Assembly (NCBI GenBank): GCA_030665795.1
Contig: DAOUZD010000063.1
Span: 1 to 5,626 of the forward strand
DNA: 5,626 nucleotides
From: Dehalococcoides sp.
Lineage (GTDB): Bacteria > Chloroflexota > Dehalococcoidia > Dehalococcoidales > RBG-16-60-22
Direction: 5' to 3'
How positions within the stretch are numbered: position 1 is the stretch's first letter; every line of letters starts with the position of its first letter. Of the stretch, positions 1 to 5,626 are shown piece by piece. The position numbers and the translations under genes are program-made. The notes under the pieces were generated by a model. The model was not told the DNA's origin and made no database searches. It saw only the letters and a program-made list of their open reading frames with translations.

Positions 1-1086
1 CAGCGAAAGAGTGTAGAGGAGATGCTCACTAAGATTATTGATGGTTCCCCAATTCCAATATTTGCAATCAATAAGCAGCGTAAAGTCACCCACTGGAACA
101 CGGCGATTGAAGCTCTTACCGGCATAGAAAAGGAGGAAATAGTCGGCACGGATGGACAATGGAGGGCATTTTACACTGAAAAGCGACCAGTTATGGCTGA
201 CTTAATAGTGGAGGGAGCACCTGCCGATGAGATTGGAGCATATTATCGAGATGGATGCGAGAGGAGTCGCTTGGTTGATGGTGCCTATGAAGCTGAGGAT
301 TTGTTTCTAGACCTGGGGAGGGACGGAAAGTGGCTTCATTTTACAGCAAGTCCCATCAGGGATAATGATGGAGAAATAATAGGCGCAATAGAGACCTTGG
401 AAGATGTTACTGAACGAAAGAATGCAGAGAAGAATCTACGTTATTATTTGCAGGAGATTACCAAAGCTCAAGAGGAGGAGCGGAAACGTATCGCTCGCGA
501 GCTTCATGATAGTACCGCTCAAACTCTTATCGCCCTGCTTCATCAATTGGAGAACTTGCTAAGTGAAAAGGCAAAACTGCCAGTAAGGGAGGCTAAGGCT
601 CTCTGGGGTTTCCATGAGCAGATCAGGGATATATTGCAGGAGGTGCGTCACTTCAGTCGTGACCTAAGACCTTCCATCCTTGACGATTTAGGTTTGCTTC
701 CGGCACTGGAATGGGTAACTGAGGAACTCAAAAGTGAATATGGGGTAGAAGCCAGTTTAAAGGTGGTTGGTAGTGAGCGGAGGTTGTATCAGGAAACAGA
801 ATTGTTGCTTTTCCGCATTGTTCAGGAGGCACTGAGGAATACGGCAAAGCATGCCCAAGCCTCAAAGGCTGAGGTTAAGGTCGAGTTTGAAGAGAACAAG
901 ATAATGGTTACTATAAGCGATAATGGCATAGGCTTTCAAATTCCAGAAAGCCTTGGGGCTTTGCCATACACAGGCAAGCTGGGCTTGGCCGGGATGCAGG
1001 AGCGAGTGCAGTTACTCGGCGGTAGCTTAAAGCTGAAGTCTGAGTTAGGCAAGGGCACTACAGTATTTGTCGACGCACCAATTTAA
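1..1086 (+). CDS. PAS domain sensor histidine kinase, HisKA_3/NarX-DegS type (5' partial)
   Basis: This is a cytoplasmic-type sensor kinase that should autophosphorylate on a histidine and pass phosphate to a NarL/LuxR-type response regulator. Counting from Met22: a PAS domain spans about 5-130 and ends in the PAC-like GAIETLEDVTERK. A helical linker follows (about 131-150). The HisKA_3 dimerisation domain has the H-box ERKRIARELHD with His162, then LRPSILDDLGLLPAL (215-229), typical of the NarX/DegS/LiaS group. The HATPase domain has an N-box with Asn273, DNGIGF (300-305), GLAGMQERV (321-329) and GKGTTV (343-348). All catalytic motifs are intact and no membrane segment is visible. The frame stays open to base 1. 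The seven preceding codons read QRKSVEE, like the end of another PAS/PAC linker, and the purine run before ATG 22 lies too close to act as a ribosome binding site. The true protein is therefore longer, probably with at least one more sensor domain. Signal and partner regulator are unknown. Confidence 0.93.
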   Translation, partial: QRKSVEEMLTKIIDGSPIPIFAINKQRKVTHWNTAIEALTGIEKEEIVGTDGQWRAFYTEKRPVMADLIVEGAPADEIGAYYRDGCERSRLVDGAYEAEDLFLDLGRDGKWLHFTASPIRDNDGEIIGAIETLEDVTERKNAEKNLRYYLQEITKAQEEERKRIARELHDSTAQTLIALLHQLENLLSEKAKLPVREAKALWGFHEQIRDILQEVRHFSRDLRPSILDDLGLLPALEWVTEELKSEYGVEASLKVVGSERRLYQETELLLFRIVQEALRNTAKHAQASKAEVKVEFEENKIMVTISDNGIGFQIPESLGALPYTGKLGLAGMQERVQLLGGSLKLKSELGKGTTVFVDAPI

Positions 1087-1305
1087 CCATGGATAGATGC
1101 TACTACCTGACTTACCACATATGCAATTGAGAATGTTACTTCATTCCCTATAGTGAGATAAACTCCCGCTTGTGCTATAGGAGCGCATTCTTATCACTAG
1201 CCGAGAAATCAAACGTTATACTTTTCGCTATATTGTATGACCAGGTATTCTAATAATAGCTTGTGCAGCTGGTAGTGCGTACGGTTGCGTCTATGATAAC
1301 ACGCC
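1087..1305. other. Intergenic gap between convergent genes
   Basis: These 219 bases separate the 3' ends of the kinase (+) and permease B (-). I see no plausible gene, tRNA or classical GC-stem-plus-T-run terminator on either strand. The only notable structure is the imperfect inverted repeat at about 1147-1199, listed separately. The stretch is more AT-rich than the flanking genes. Confidence 0.6.
1147..1199. repeat. Imperfect inverted repeat between convergent genes
   Basis: TAGTG (1151-1155) plus ATAA (1158-1161) pair with TTATCACTA (1191-1199), giving a 9-bp stem with a 2-nt AG bulge. Inside it CTCC (1163-1166) can pair with GGAG (1180-1183). A competing arrangement pairs CCTATAG (1147-1153) with CTATAGG (1175-1181). 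The position between two converging 3' ends would suit a bidirectional 3'-end structure. However, no T-run follows on either strand and the stems are AT-rich, so a terminator role is only inferred. Confidence 0.3.
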
Positions 1306-2367
1306 CTAAGTCGCGTACTGCTTGACCCTCCTTAGTGTAAGCATCACCACAGCGATCAGAATCAGGTCCAGCCCGATGAGAATGAAAACGTTTATAGCAA
1401 TGTCGGGCCAGCCACCGCCCTGCTGACTTAATTCGACGATTGGCTGGATAAGGTAATAGGTGGGAAATATTCTGCCAATCCATTCCGGAATTTGGGGGAA
1501 CAGGTAGACAAAAACCGGGGCGAAGAGCAAAATTCCGCCGAATTTCCAAACAGCGAACAGGGTGGTGAAGTCCTTCACTAAAGCCCCTAGTATCATACCG
1601 AGTTCAACCGCCATTATGGCACCGAGCGCCAGCACCATAGTCAGCAACAACGGTTCGGTACCAAAGGCCTGGTTCAAAACCAGGATTAAGATGCCCATAA
1701 ACAGACTGAGAATGAAGCCAAGTATTCCTTTCGATAGAAAAACGTCCCCAATAGTAGTTGGGGTTATCACCAGCGCCTCGAGTGTATTCTTCTCTTTCTC
1801 ATTTACTACCGAGGTTGCCGGTAACATTAGCCCTCCCAGGAACACAGCCATGAGCACTATGAATGGAAGCAGACGGTCATTCCAGGGAATACTTTCTCCG
1901 TCACCTAAGGTAATAGACTCCATTTCGATAGGAGCTTCCTGGCCAGTCAGTTCTCTTACCAGGTCGGCTATAGTCACTCCTATGATGGTGCGGTTTTTGG
2001 CCAGGCTTTCTCCCCAGACATAGGCCGTAATTTCTATCCGCTCTCCCTGCATAACAGAACTATCGAAACCAGAGGGAAGGACAATGCCGATATCAACGGC
2101 ACCAGTCTCAACCGCCTGTTTCATCTCAGAAACAGTGCCATACTCCCTGGTGACCAATGAATCTAGTTCCTGGGCCATGGGTACCAACTGAGAGCTGCCT
2201 TCGTCGACAACTCCGAGCTTGGCTTTCTCACTGAACAGGGTGCCAAAGATTAATGAAAAAAAGAGTGAAATGACAATCGGGGCTACGATGGAGAAAATAA
2301 AGATATAATTCTTGGGGCCGTGTAGGAACTCCTTGCCCAGCAGAATTCTCACCCGTTTGAGACTCAT
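1306..2367 (-). CDS. ABC-2 type transporter permease B
   Basis: This 353-residue inner-membrane subunit is the second permease of the exporter encoded with the ATPase upstream. It has the usual ABC-2 layout: a short cytoplasmic N-terminus with a positively charged amphipathic start, TM1 at about 22-43, a large extracytoplasmic domain at about 46-165, then roughly five further membrane segments to the C-terminus. After TM2 comes the family's coupling region NEKEKNTLEALVITP (189-203), which contacts the ATPase. Parallel motifs show it is a diverged paralogue of permease A: KDF near the fourth TM, (F/L)P(T/S)YYL, and GW-D-IN before the last TM. Its ATG overlaps the TGA of permease A by 4 nt (ATGA) and has AGGAGG 8 nt upstream. 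It ends in TAG and is the last gene of the operon. Substrate is not recognisable; this general family includes drug, Na+ and other exporters. Confidence 0.93.
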   Translation of the reverse strand: MSLKRVRILLGKEFLHGPKNYIFIFSIVAPIVISLFFSLIFGTLFSEKAKLGVVDEGSSQLVPMAQELDSLVTREYGTVSEMKQAVETGAVDIGIVLPSGFDSSVMQGERIEITAYVWGESLAKNRTIIGVTIADLVRELTGQEAPIEMESITLGDGESIPWNDRLLPFIVLMAVFLGGLMLPATSVVNEKEKNTLEALVITPTTIGDVFLSKGILGFILSLFMGILILVLNQAFGTEPLLLTMVLALGAIMAVELGMILGALVKDFTTLFAVWKFGGILLFAPVFVYLFPQIPEWIGRIFPTYYLIQPIVELSQQGGGWPDIAINVFILIGLDLILIAVVMLTLRRVKQYAT

Positions 2368-3419
2368 TGAAACTTCCTCCTCAGTACCGTAATACCAATC
2401 CAGAGTATAGCCAGACTGAAACCAAGGAGTATGAGCAGGTTAATCCCGACATCACCCCAGCCGGAGCCAAAGTTCGCTGCCCGATGTACTGTATCGACGA
2501 GGTAGTAAGAGGGAAGGATTTTAATCCAGCCGGTAATAGCACCGGGAGCTATAACGCTGAATGAAGGTATTAGCAATATGATGAAGCTGAGAACACCCCA
2601 GCCCAGCACCGACATGAAATCTTTACTCACGGCCGCGATGATAAAGCCGACTCCGGTAACCAGCACTGCTCCCAGCAGCAGAGCCACCAGGATTATCAAT
2701 GGCTGCCTGCTCATACCGCCGACAATACTCATGAACAGCACCGCCTGAACAAAGGCCAAGCCTACGCCGGTGATACCCTTGGCCACAAACAGGTCTATAA
2801 CAGTCATAGGGGTAACCAGCAGGGCGTGGACGGTACGTCGCTCCACTTCCTCACTTATCAGGTTGGCCAGGCCCAGCATTTCCATCATGATGATGAGGAT
2901 AGCCAGGAGGGGACGCAGGCGGTCACGCGGCGGTATCGGCATACCTACCATGTCCGGCCCCAGTATCTCCTCGGATATGTCTATGGCCAGGGTTTGCCCT
3001 GTCTGCAGGTAGGCCAATTCCTTGATTAGAACCTCAACAGCATCTTTTATCTCCTCTGGCGCGTCCGGAGTGAAATATAGAATGATCTTGGGTTTCTGCC
3101 CCGACTGAAACTTCTCCATTAAGTCTGCCGGGAGCACCACACCGGCTATATATTGGCCCTCGGCCACTGCCTCCTTGAGTGCCTCCTCGGATTCAACCAC
3201 CTCAATTTCCAGACCTTCCTCCTGTACCTGCTCAAAGACTGGAGGTATTACTGGTGCGTAGAGTCCGATCTTCAGGTTTTCGTCAACCGAACTCGGCATG
3301 ACAAAATAGATGACCAGATAGAAGACGAGACCAAGGGCAGTTAAAGCCATGATAAACTTTTTTCTGAAGAAAAGGGAGAGGTCTTTAGAGACCAGGGTGC
3401 CTATTATGCGCCAATTCAT
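2364..3419 (-). CDS. ABC-2 type transporter permease A
   Basis: This 351-residue inner-membrane subunit is the first of two permeases that should pair as a heterodimer. TM1 lies at about 22-41. A soluble extracytoplasmic domain follows at about 43-168 and is rich in Glu in its first half (65-87). The membrane block starts at LRPLLAILIIMMEMLG (168-183). The ABC-2 coupling segment EEVERRTVHALLVTP is at 190-204, and four further hydrophobic segments reach the end. It lacks signature residues that would name a substrate. The start ATG overlaps the ATPase stop (ATGA at 3416-3419). The only ribosome-binding-like sequence is a G-run 8 nt upstream, so translation probably depends on coupling with the ATPase gene. 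Compared with permease B, the extracytoplasmic domain differs strongly while the membrane motifs correspond, as expected for an old duplication with division of labour. Confidence 0.93.
   Translation of the reverse strand: MNWRIIGTLVSKDLSLFFRKKFIMALTALGLVFYLVIYFVMPSSVDENLKIGLYAPVIPPVFEQVQEEGLEIEVVESEEALKEAVAEGQYIAGVVLPADLMEKFQSGQKPKIILYFTPDAPEEIKDAVEVLIKELAYLQTGQTLAIDISEEILGPDMVGMPIPPRDRLRPLLAILIIMMEMLGLANLISEEVERRTVHALLVTPMTVIDLFVAKGITGVGLAFVQAVLFMSIVGGMSRQPLIILVALLLGAVLVTGVGFIIAAVSKDFMSVLGWGVLSFIILLIPSFSVIAPGAITGWIKILPSYYLVDTVHRAANFGSGWGDVGINLLILLGFSLAILWIGITVLRRKFQ
2376..2382 (-). promoter_or_regulatory. Ribosome binding site of permease B
   Basis: The minus strand reads GAGGAGG ending 8 nt before ATG 2367, a near-perfect anti-16S match. 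It lies inside the last codons of permease A. It fixes the start of permease B and allows re-initiation across the ATGA overlap. Confidence 0.8.
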
Positions 3420-4282
3420 TCGGTGAGCCCCCGTCCCGTAATCTTGATGAAGATATCCTCCAGAGTAGCCTCCTCGCTATGGACAGTGACTACCTTATCC
3501 TGGGCAAAGAGCTTTTGGACAGCACTAGGTGTCTCTGGAGTATCCAGAGTGACTTCGCGTTCCTCAAGTTCACCACTCTCGGTTGTGACTTTAGCTTTAA
3601 GTGCTCGCTTGCCATATTGCTGCTTGAGGTTGTGTGGTGTATCAAGGGCGACAATCTTACCCTGATTCATAAAGGCTACGCGGTCGGAGAGCTTATCGGC
3701 TTCCATCATGTCGTGAGTGGTGAGAAAGACGGTAGCACCTCGCTCACGTTCTTCTAGAATGATGCTCCTGACAGCCTCAGAAGATGCTGGGTCGAGCCCA
3801 GCGGTGGGCTCATCAAGAAAGAGGACACGGGGCCGGTTCACTAATGATCGGGCTACCATGAGGCGCTGCTTCATGCCTTTGGAATAGGTCTCGACTCGGT
3901 CTTTCTCCCGACCGGCCAGGCCAACCCGCCTCAACATAGCCTCAGCATCGAATTGGCGGATGTCAAACAGACGGGCGAACAATCTCAGGTTTTCTACGGC
4001 ACTCATCTGCTCATAGAGATTTATCTCCTCAAAGCAAACGCCAATCTCCCCCTGTACTTTCTCGACGTTTCTGGCAATGTCCATACCAAGCAGCGTTGCC
4101 TTTCCGGCTTTGGGCTTGAGTTGTCCGGTCAGCATCTTAACGGTAGTCGTCTTGCCGGCGCCATTGGGGCCAAGAAAACCCAGAATTTCGCCTTCAGCCA
4201 CATTAAAACTGATGCGGTCTACGGCAACCAGTTCACCATAGTGGTAGGTCAGTTCCTCAGCCAAAATAGCATCGCGAGCCAT
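3416..4282 (-). CDS. ABC-2 type exporter ATP-binding protein
   Basis: This 288-residue cytoplasmic ATPase powers the exporter formed with the two permeases downstream. Visible motifs are Walker A GPNGAGKTT (38-46), the Q-loop region IGVCFEEINLYEQ (80-92), signature YSKGMKQRL (133-141, the LSGGQ equivalent), Walker B VLFLDEP (153-159) with D-loop GLD (162-164), and H-loop TTHDM (188-192). After the nucleotide-binding domain, a C-terminal extension ends in LEDIFIKITGR, the tail typical of DrrA/NatA/CcmA-like ABC-2 ATPases. The Q-loop glutamine is replaced by Glu85, a variant I recall from other exporters of this type. The start is set at ATG 4282 because AAAGGAGA lies just upstream and homology-like sequence begins there. 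The same frame is open back to a TTG at 4432, but those 50 extra residues look unlike any ATPase N-terminus. Single copy with two permeases implies that it acts as a homodimer. It is the first gene of the operon. Confidence 0.95.
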   Translation of the reverse strand: MARDAILAEELTYHYGELVAVDRISFNVAEGEILGFLGPNGAGKTTTVKMLTGQLKPKAGKATLLGMDIARNVEKVQGEIGVCFEEINLYEQMSAVENLRLFARLFDIRQFDAEAMLRRVGLAGREKDRVETYSKGMKQRLMVARSLVNRPRVLFLDEPTAGLDPASSEAVRSIILEERERGATVFLTTHDMMEADKLSDRVAFMNQGKIVALDTPHNLKQQYGKRALKAKVTTESGELEEREVTLDTPETPSAVQKLFAQDKVVTVHSEEATLEDIFIKITGRGLTE

Positions 4283-4286
4283 ATTA

Positions 4287-4294
4287 TCTCCTTT
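4287..4294 (-). promoter_or_regulatory. Ribosome binding site deciding the ATPase start
   Basis: The minus strand reads AAAGGAGA, with AGGAG 5 nt before ATG 4282. It is the strongest Shine-Dalgarno in the upstream region and supports this start over the in-frame TTG at 4432, which has only a poor purine stretch before it. Confidence 0.85.
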
Positions 4295-4325
4295 CACGCT
4301 AGCAGTTAGCCACCAGTTTGTTGGA

Positions 4326-4334
4326 ATTCTATCA
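4326..4334 (-). promoter_or_regulatory. Possible extended -10 promoter, ABC operon proximal
   Basis: The minus strand reads TGATAGAAT: a TGn extension followed by TAGAAT, five of six to TATAAT. It lies about 44 nt upstream of the ATPase ATG. No good -35 box lies 16-18 nt further upstream, so this is a weaker alternative or second start point for the operon. Confidence 0.3.
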
Positions 4335-4385
4335 CACGTCGGCTGTTTTAGCATACATGCAGGTAACAATACCGTGGAGGATGCG

Positions 4386-4398
4386 CAATTATTAATTG
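4386..4398. repeat. 13-bp palindrome, CAATTA-T-TAATTG
   Basis: Perfect 6-bp arms sit around a single central base, about 60 nt downstream of the predicted transcript start and 104 nt before the ATPase ATG. The size and symmetry suit a dimeric regulator's operator, but AT-rich palindromes also arise by chance. No known regulator site is recognised. Confidence 0.35.
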
Positions 4399-4464
4399 AT
4401 ATTACCGCCACACAGTCCGCCAGAGGGTGCAATGGTATTTACCTTGCTGTGAGCCAGCATATCC

Positions 4465-4492
4465 ATTATTGAACAATCTGAGTTTTTGTTAA
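4465..4492 (-). promoter_or_regulatory. Candidate sigma70-type promoter of the ABC operon
   Basis: On the minus strand, -35 TTAACA (4487-4492) and -10 AATAAT (4465-4470) each match the consensus at five of six positions, with a 16-bp spacer. Predicted transcription starts near 4458, about 175 nt before the ATPase ATG. Both its place upstream of the first operon gene and its strand fit. The 12-bp palindrome at 4485-4496 covers the -35 box. Confidence 0.5.
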
Positions 4493-4496
4493 CAAA
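4485..4496. repeat. 12-bp palindrome over the -35 box (possible operator)
   Basis: TTTGTTAACAAA is its own reverse complement. It contains the whole -35 hexamer of the predicted operon promoter, the placement expected of a repressor operator. No regulator gene is present in the window to pair with it. The role is inferred from position only. Confidence 0.4.
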
Positions 4497-4555
4497 CCGT
4501 CATTTTGTAGAGACCTATCTTCGCCACTTACCGAACGATATGCGGTATAGTGAGC

Positions 4556-4573
4556 AGAAGGAGCATCTCTTCT
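4556..4573 (-). terminator. Weak hairpin after the TauE-like gene
   Basis: Directly after the TAG stop the minus strand reads AGAAGAG-ATG-CTCCTTCT, which can fold into a 7-bp stem with one bulged C and a 3-nt loop. No T-run follows, so it is at best a weak or factor-assisted 3' end. Read-through into the ABC operon remains possible. Confidence 0.25.
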
Positions 4574-5626
4574 CTAATCCACTTTAGCCACCAGCGATTC
4601 CGCCCAGGCTGGTATGTGCCGGCCACTGCGATAACGAAGAGCTGTAATAAACAGGGCTATAATCATTATCAACGTTAACCCCAAGCCACCGAAGGTGACG
4701 GCTAGTGACCCTGTCTGGAGCCAAGCAGCTGCTTCCTCCAGCAGAAGACTTGATAACTTCAGGATAGCGCCCACGGCAAATAAAAGAGCCGAAATGCCTA
4801 ATATCATTCTCACCGATACGCCCCGGACATAACGGGTAACTGATGCTCCAAACATTACCCCGATGCTGGATGCCACCACCATAATGAAAGCAGCAAAAAT
4901 TATAACGTTGTCGCTGATGGTATGCCGGATAGAACCGTAAGCCGCCGAGAAGATAATCTGGAATAAATCGGTACCAACTGCCATGAAGGACGGTAGCCCG
5001 ACTAGGTAGACTAGAGATGGCACCATAATAAACCCACCACCGACACCGATAACACCTGATAGCACACCGACGAGGAAGCCAATAGCCGATATAATCCAGA
5101 GGGACATCGTCACCCCCGACCTGGCGAAATGTAGCATTGGGGGTATATTAATACTTTGAAACCTCTGCGATAAAAATGTGGCCCTCATATCCGATGGTAG
5201 TTTTTCCTTTCGGGCAAGCATCTTATCGAGCTTTCTCTTTCTCATGATGCTTTCCGACAATGTGTAGATACCCACCATAAGTAGCATACATATAGAAATA
5301 GAAAGTACGGCTTTATCAGCCAAACCGATATCTCTAGCCCAGTTGAGGATTCTTACCCCCACTTCCACCCCACTGATGGTAGCCGCCAGGAACACCAATC
5401 CCAGTTTCACGTCGACATTGCCCAGTTTCCTGTGTCTGAAGGCACCTATAACCGAGTTGCCCAGTACCCAGGCCAAACTGGTGCCAACGGCAAAGTTAGC
5501 CGGAAAGCCAAGCACAATCAGTGCCGGCGTTACGACGAAGGCACCGCCAACGCCAGTAAAGCCACTTAGAATTCCGGCACCAAGACCGATTAAGATAAGC
5601 AGGAATAGGTTAATCTCGACGCCTGG
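4574..5626 (-). CDS. TauE/SafE family (DUF81) anion permease, 5' partial
   Basis: This integral membrane protein belongs to the family that includes TauE, SafE and CysZ-like exporters of sulfite or organosulfonates; its actual substrate cannot be read. 350 residues are visible. The family's internal repeat is clear. ILSGFTGVGGAFVVTP (visible residues 19-34) followed by AVGTSL matches VLSGVIGVGGGFIMVP (188-203) followed by AVGTDL. About eight hydrophobic segments are present, separated by a basic central loop at about 128-174 that is longer than in minimal family members. A GTG at 5515 could be taken as the start, but the frame stays open to the window edge and the first signature motif lies upstream of it, so that codon is an internal Val and the 5' end lies outside. 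The stop is TAG, 291 bp before the ABC ATPase on the same strand. Probably only a few N-terminal residues are missing. Confidence 0.92.
   Translation of the reverse strand, partial: PGVEINLFLLILIGLGAGILSGFTGVGGAFVVTPALIVLGFPANFAVGTSLAWVLGNSVIGAFRHRKLGNVDVKLGLVFLAATISGVEVGVRILNWARDIGLADKAVLSISICMLLMVGIYTLSESIMRKRKLDKMLARKEKLPSDMRATFLSQRFQSINIPPMLHFARSGVTMSLWIISAIGFLVGVLSGVIGVGGGFIMVPSLVYLVGLPSFMAVGTDLFQIIFSAAYGSIRHTISDNVIIFAAFIMVVASSIGVMFGASVTRYVRGVSVRMILGISALLFAVGAILKLSSLLLEEAAAWLQTGSLAVTFGGLGLTLIMIIALFITALRYRSGRHIPAWAESLVAKVD

Larger units (their letters stand above)
4283..4573 (-). other. Upstream regulatory region of the ABC operon
   Basis: These 291 bases lie between the stop of the TauE-like gene and the ATPase start. 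I find no convincing gene on either strand. The region contains the promoter candidate at 4465-4492, an extended -10 element at 4326-4334, two exact palindromes (4386-4398 and 4485-4496), GGTA/TACC inverted pairs at 4362-4373 and 4434-4443, and a small hairpin just after the TauE-like stop. If the upstream promoter is used, the leader is about 175 nt, long for a simple operon and able to hold regulatory structure. Confidence 0.6.

Noticed and set aside
22..24. ATG 22 as the start of the kinase
   Set aside because: The AGAGGAG run abuts the ATG with no spacing, the frame is open to the window edge, and the upstream codons look like a PAS linker.
1200..1260. TATACT (-10-like) on the + strand in the convergent gap
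   Set aside because: No matching -35 box, and no gene lies downstream on that strand.
1250..1549. A 99-codon open frame on the minus strand
   Set aside because: It overlaps the end of permease B in another frame; its sequence shows no family resemblance and the overlapping gene is well supported.
1562..2023. A 153-codon open frame on the + strand
   Set aside because: It lies wholly antisense to permease B, which has clear ABC-2 motifs. Its translation is Ser-rich low-information sequence, typical of an antisense shadow.
3953..4309. A 118-codon open frame on the + strand
   Set aside because: It is antisense to the conserved core of the ABC ATPase and has no recognisable domain or ribosome binding site.
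4529..4547. TACCG/CGGTA inverted pair as a terminator or operator
   Set aside because: The arms are only 5 bp with a 9-nt loop, with no extension and no T-run; easily explained by chance.
5513..5515. GTG as the start of the TauE-like gene
   Set aside because: It falls after the first family signature motif, inside a continuous frame; it encodes an internal Val.

Overview
This window comes from a bacterial chromosome of mid-range GC. It uses canonical Shine-Dalgarno sequences, for example AGGAGG 8 nt before an ATG and AAAGGAGA 5 nt before another. The gene mix is a PAS/HisKA_3 sensor kinase, an ABC-2 export operon and a TauE/SafE-type anion permease. This is common in environmental anaerobes such as Chloroflexota (Dehalococcoidia) or sulfate-reducing lineages. 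That placement is a weak inference, because nothing in the window fixes the taxon.

Layout. (1) At 1-1086 on the + strand is the C-terminal part of a PAS-containing NarX/DegS-type histidine kinase, open at the left edge. (2) 1087-1305 is a short gap between converging genes. It holds an imperfect hairpin but no clear terminator. (3) 1306-4282 on the - strand is a compact three-gene ABC-2 export operon, read right to left: ATPase, permease A, permease B. Each junction is a 4-nt ATGA overlap. (4) 4283-4573 is the operon's upstream region. It holds a good sigma70-like promoter, a 12-bp palindrome lying over its -35 box, a second 13-bp palindrome and a strong ribosome binding site. (5) 4574-5626 on the - strand is a TauE/SafE family permease that runs off the right edge.

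How the genes work together. The ATPase and the two related but different permeases should form one complete exporter with a heterodimeric membrane part and an ATPase homodimer. The substrate cannot be read from the sequence. The kinase faces the operon and is not co-transcribed with it, and no response regulator is visible, so any regulatory link is conjecture. The TauE-like permease lies upstream on the same strand but is separated by 291 bp with its own promoter signals, so it is probably a separate unit.

The main annotation corrections are these. The kinase does not start at Met22. The ATPase starts at ATG 4282, not at the upstream in-frame TTG at 4432. The permease does not start at GTG 5515 but continues in frame to the window edge, where it carries its first signature motif. 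I found no convincing undescribed system, RNA gene, mobile element or CRISPR array. The most interesting non-coding signal is the promoter/palindrome region at 4386-4496.
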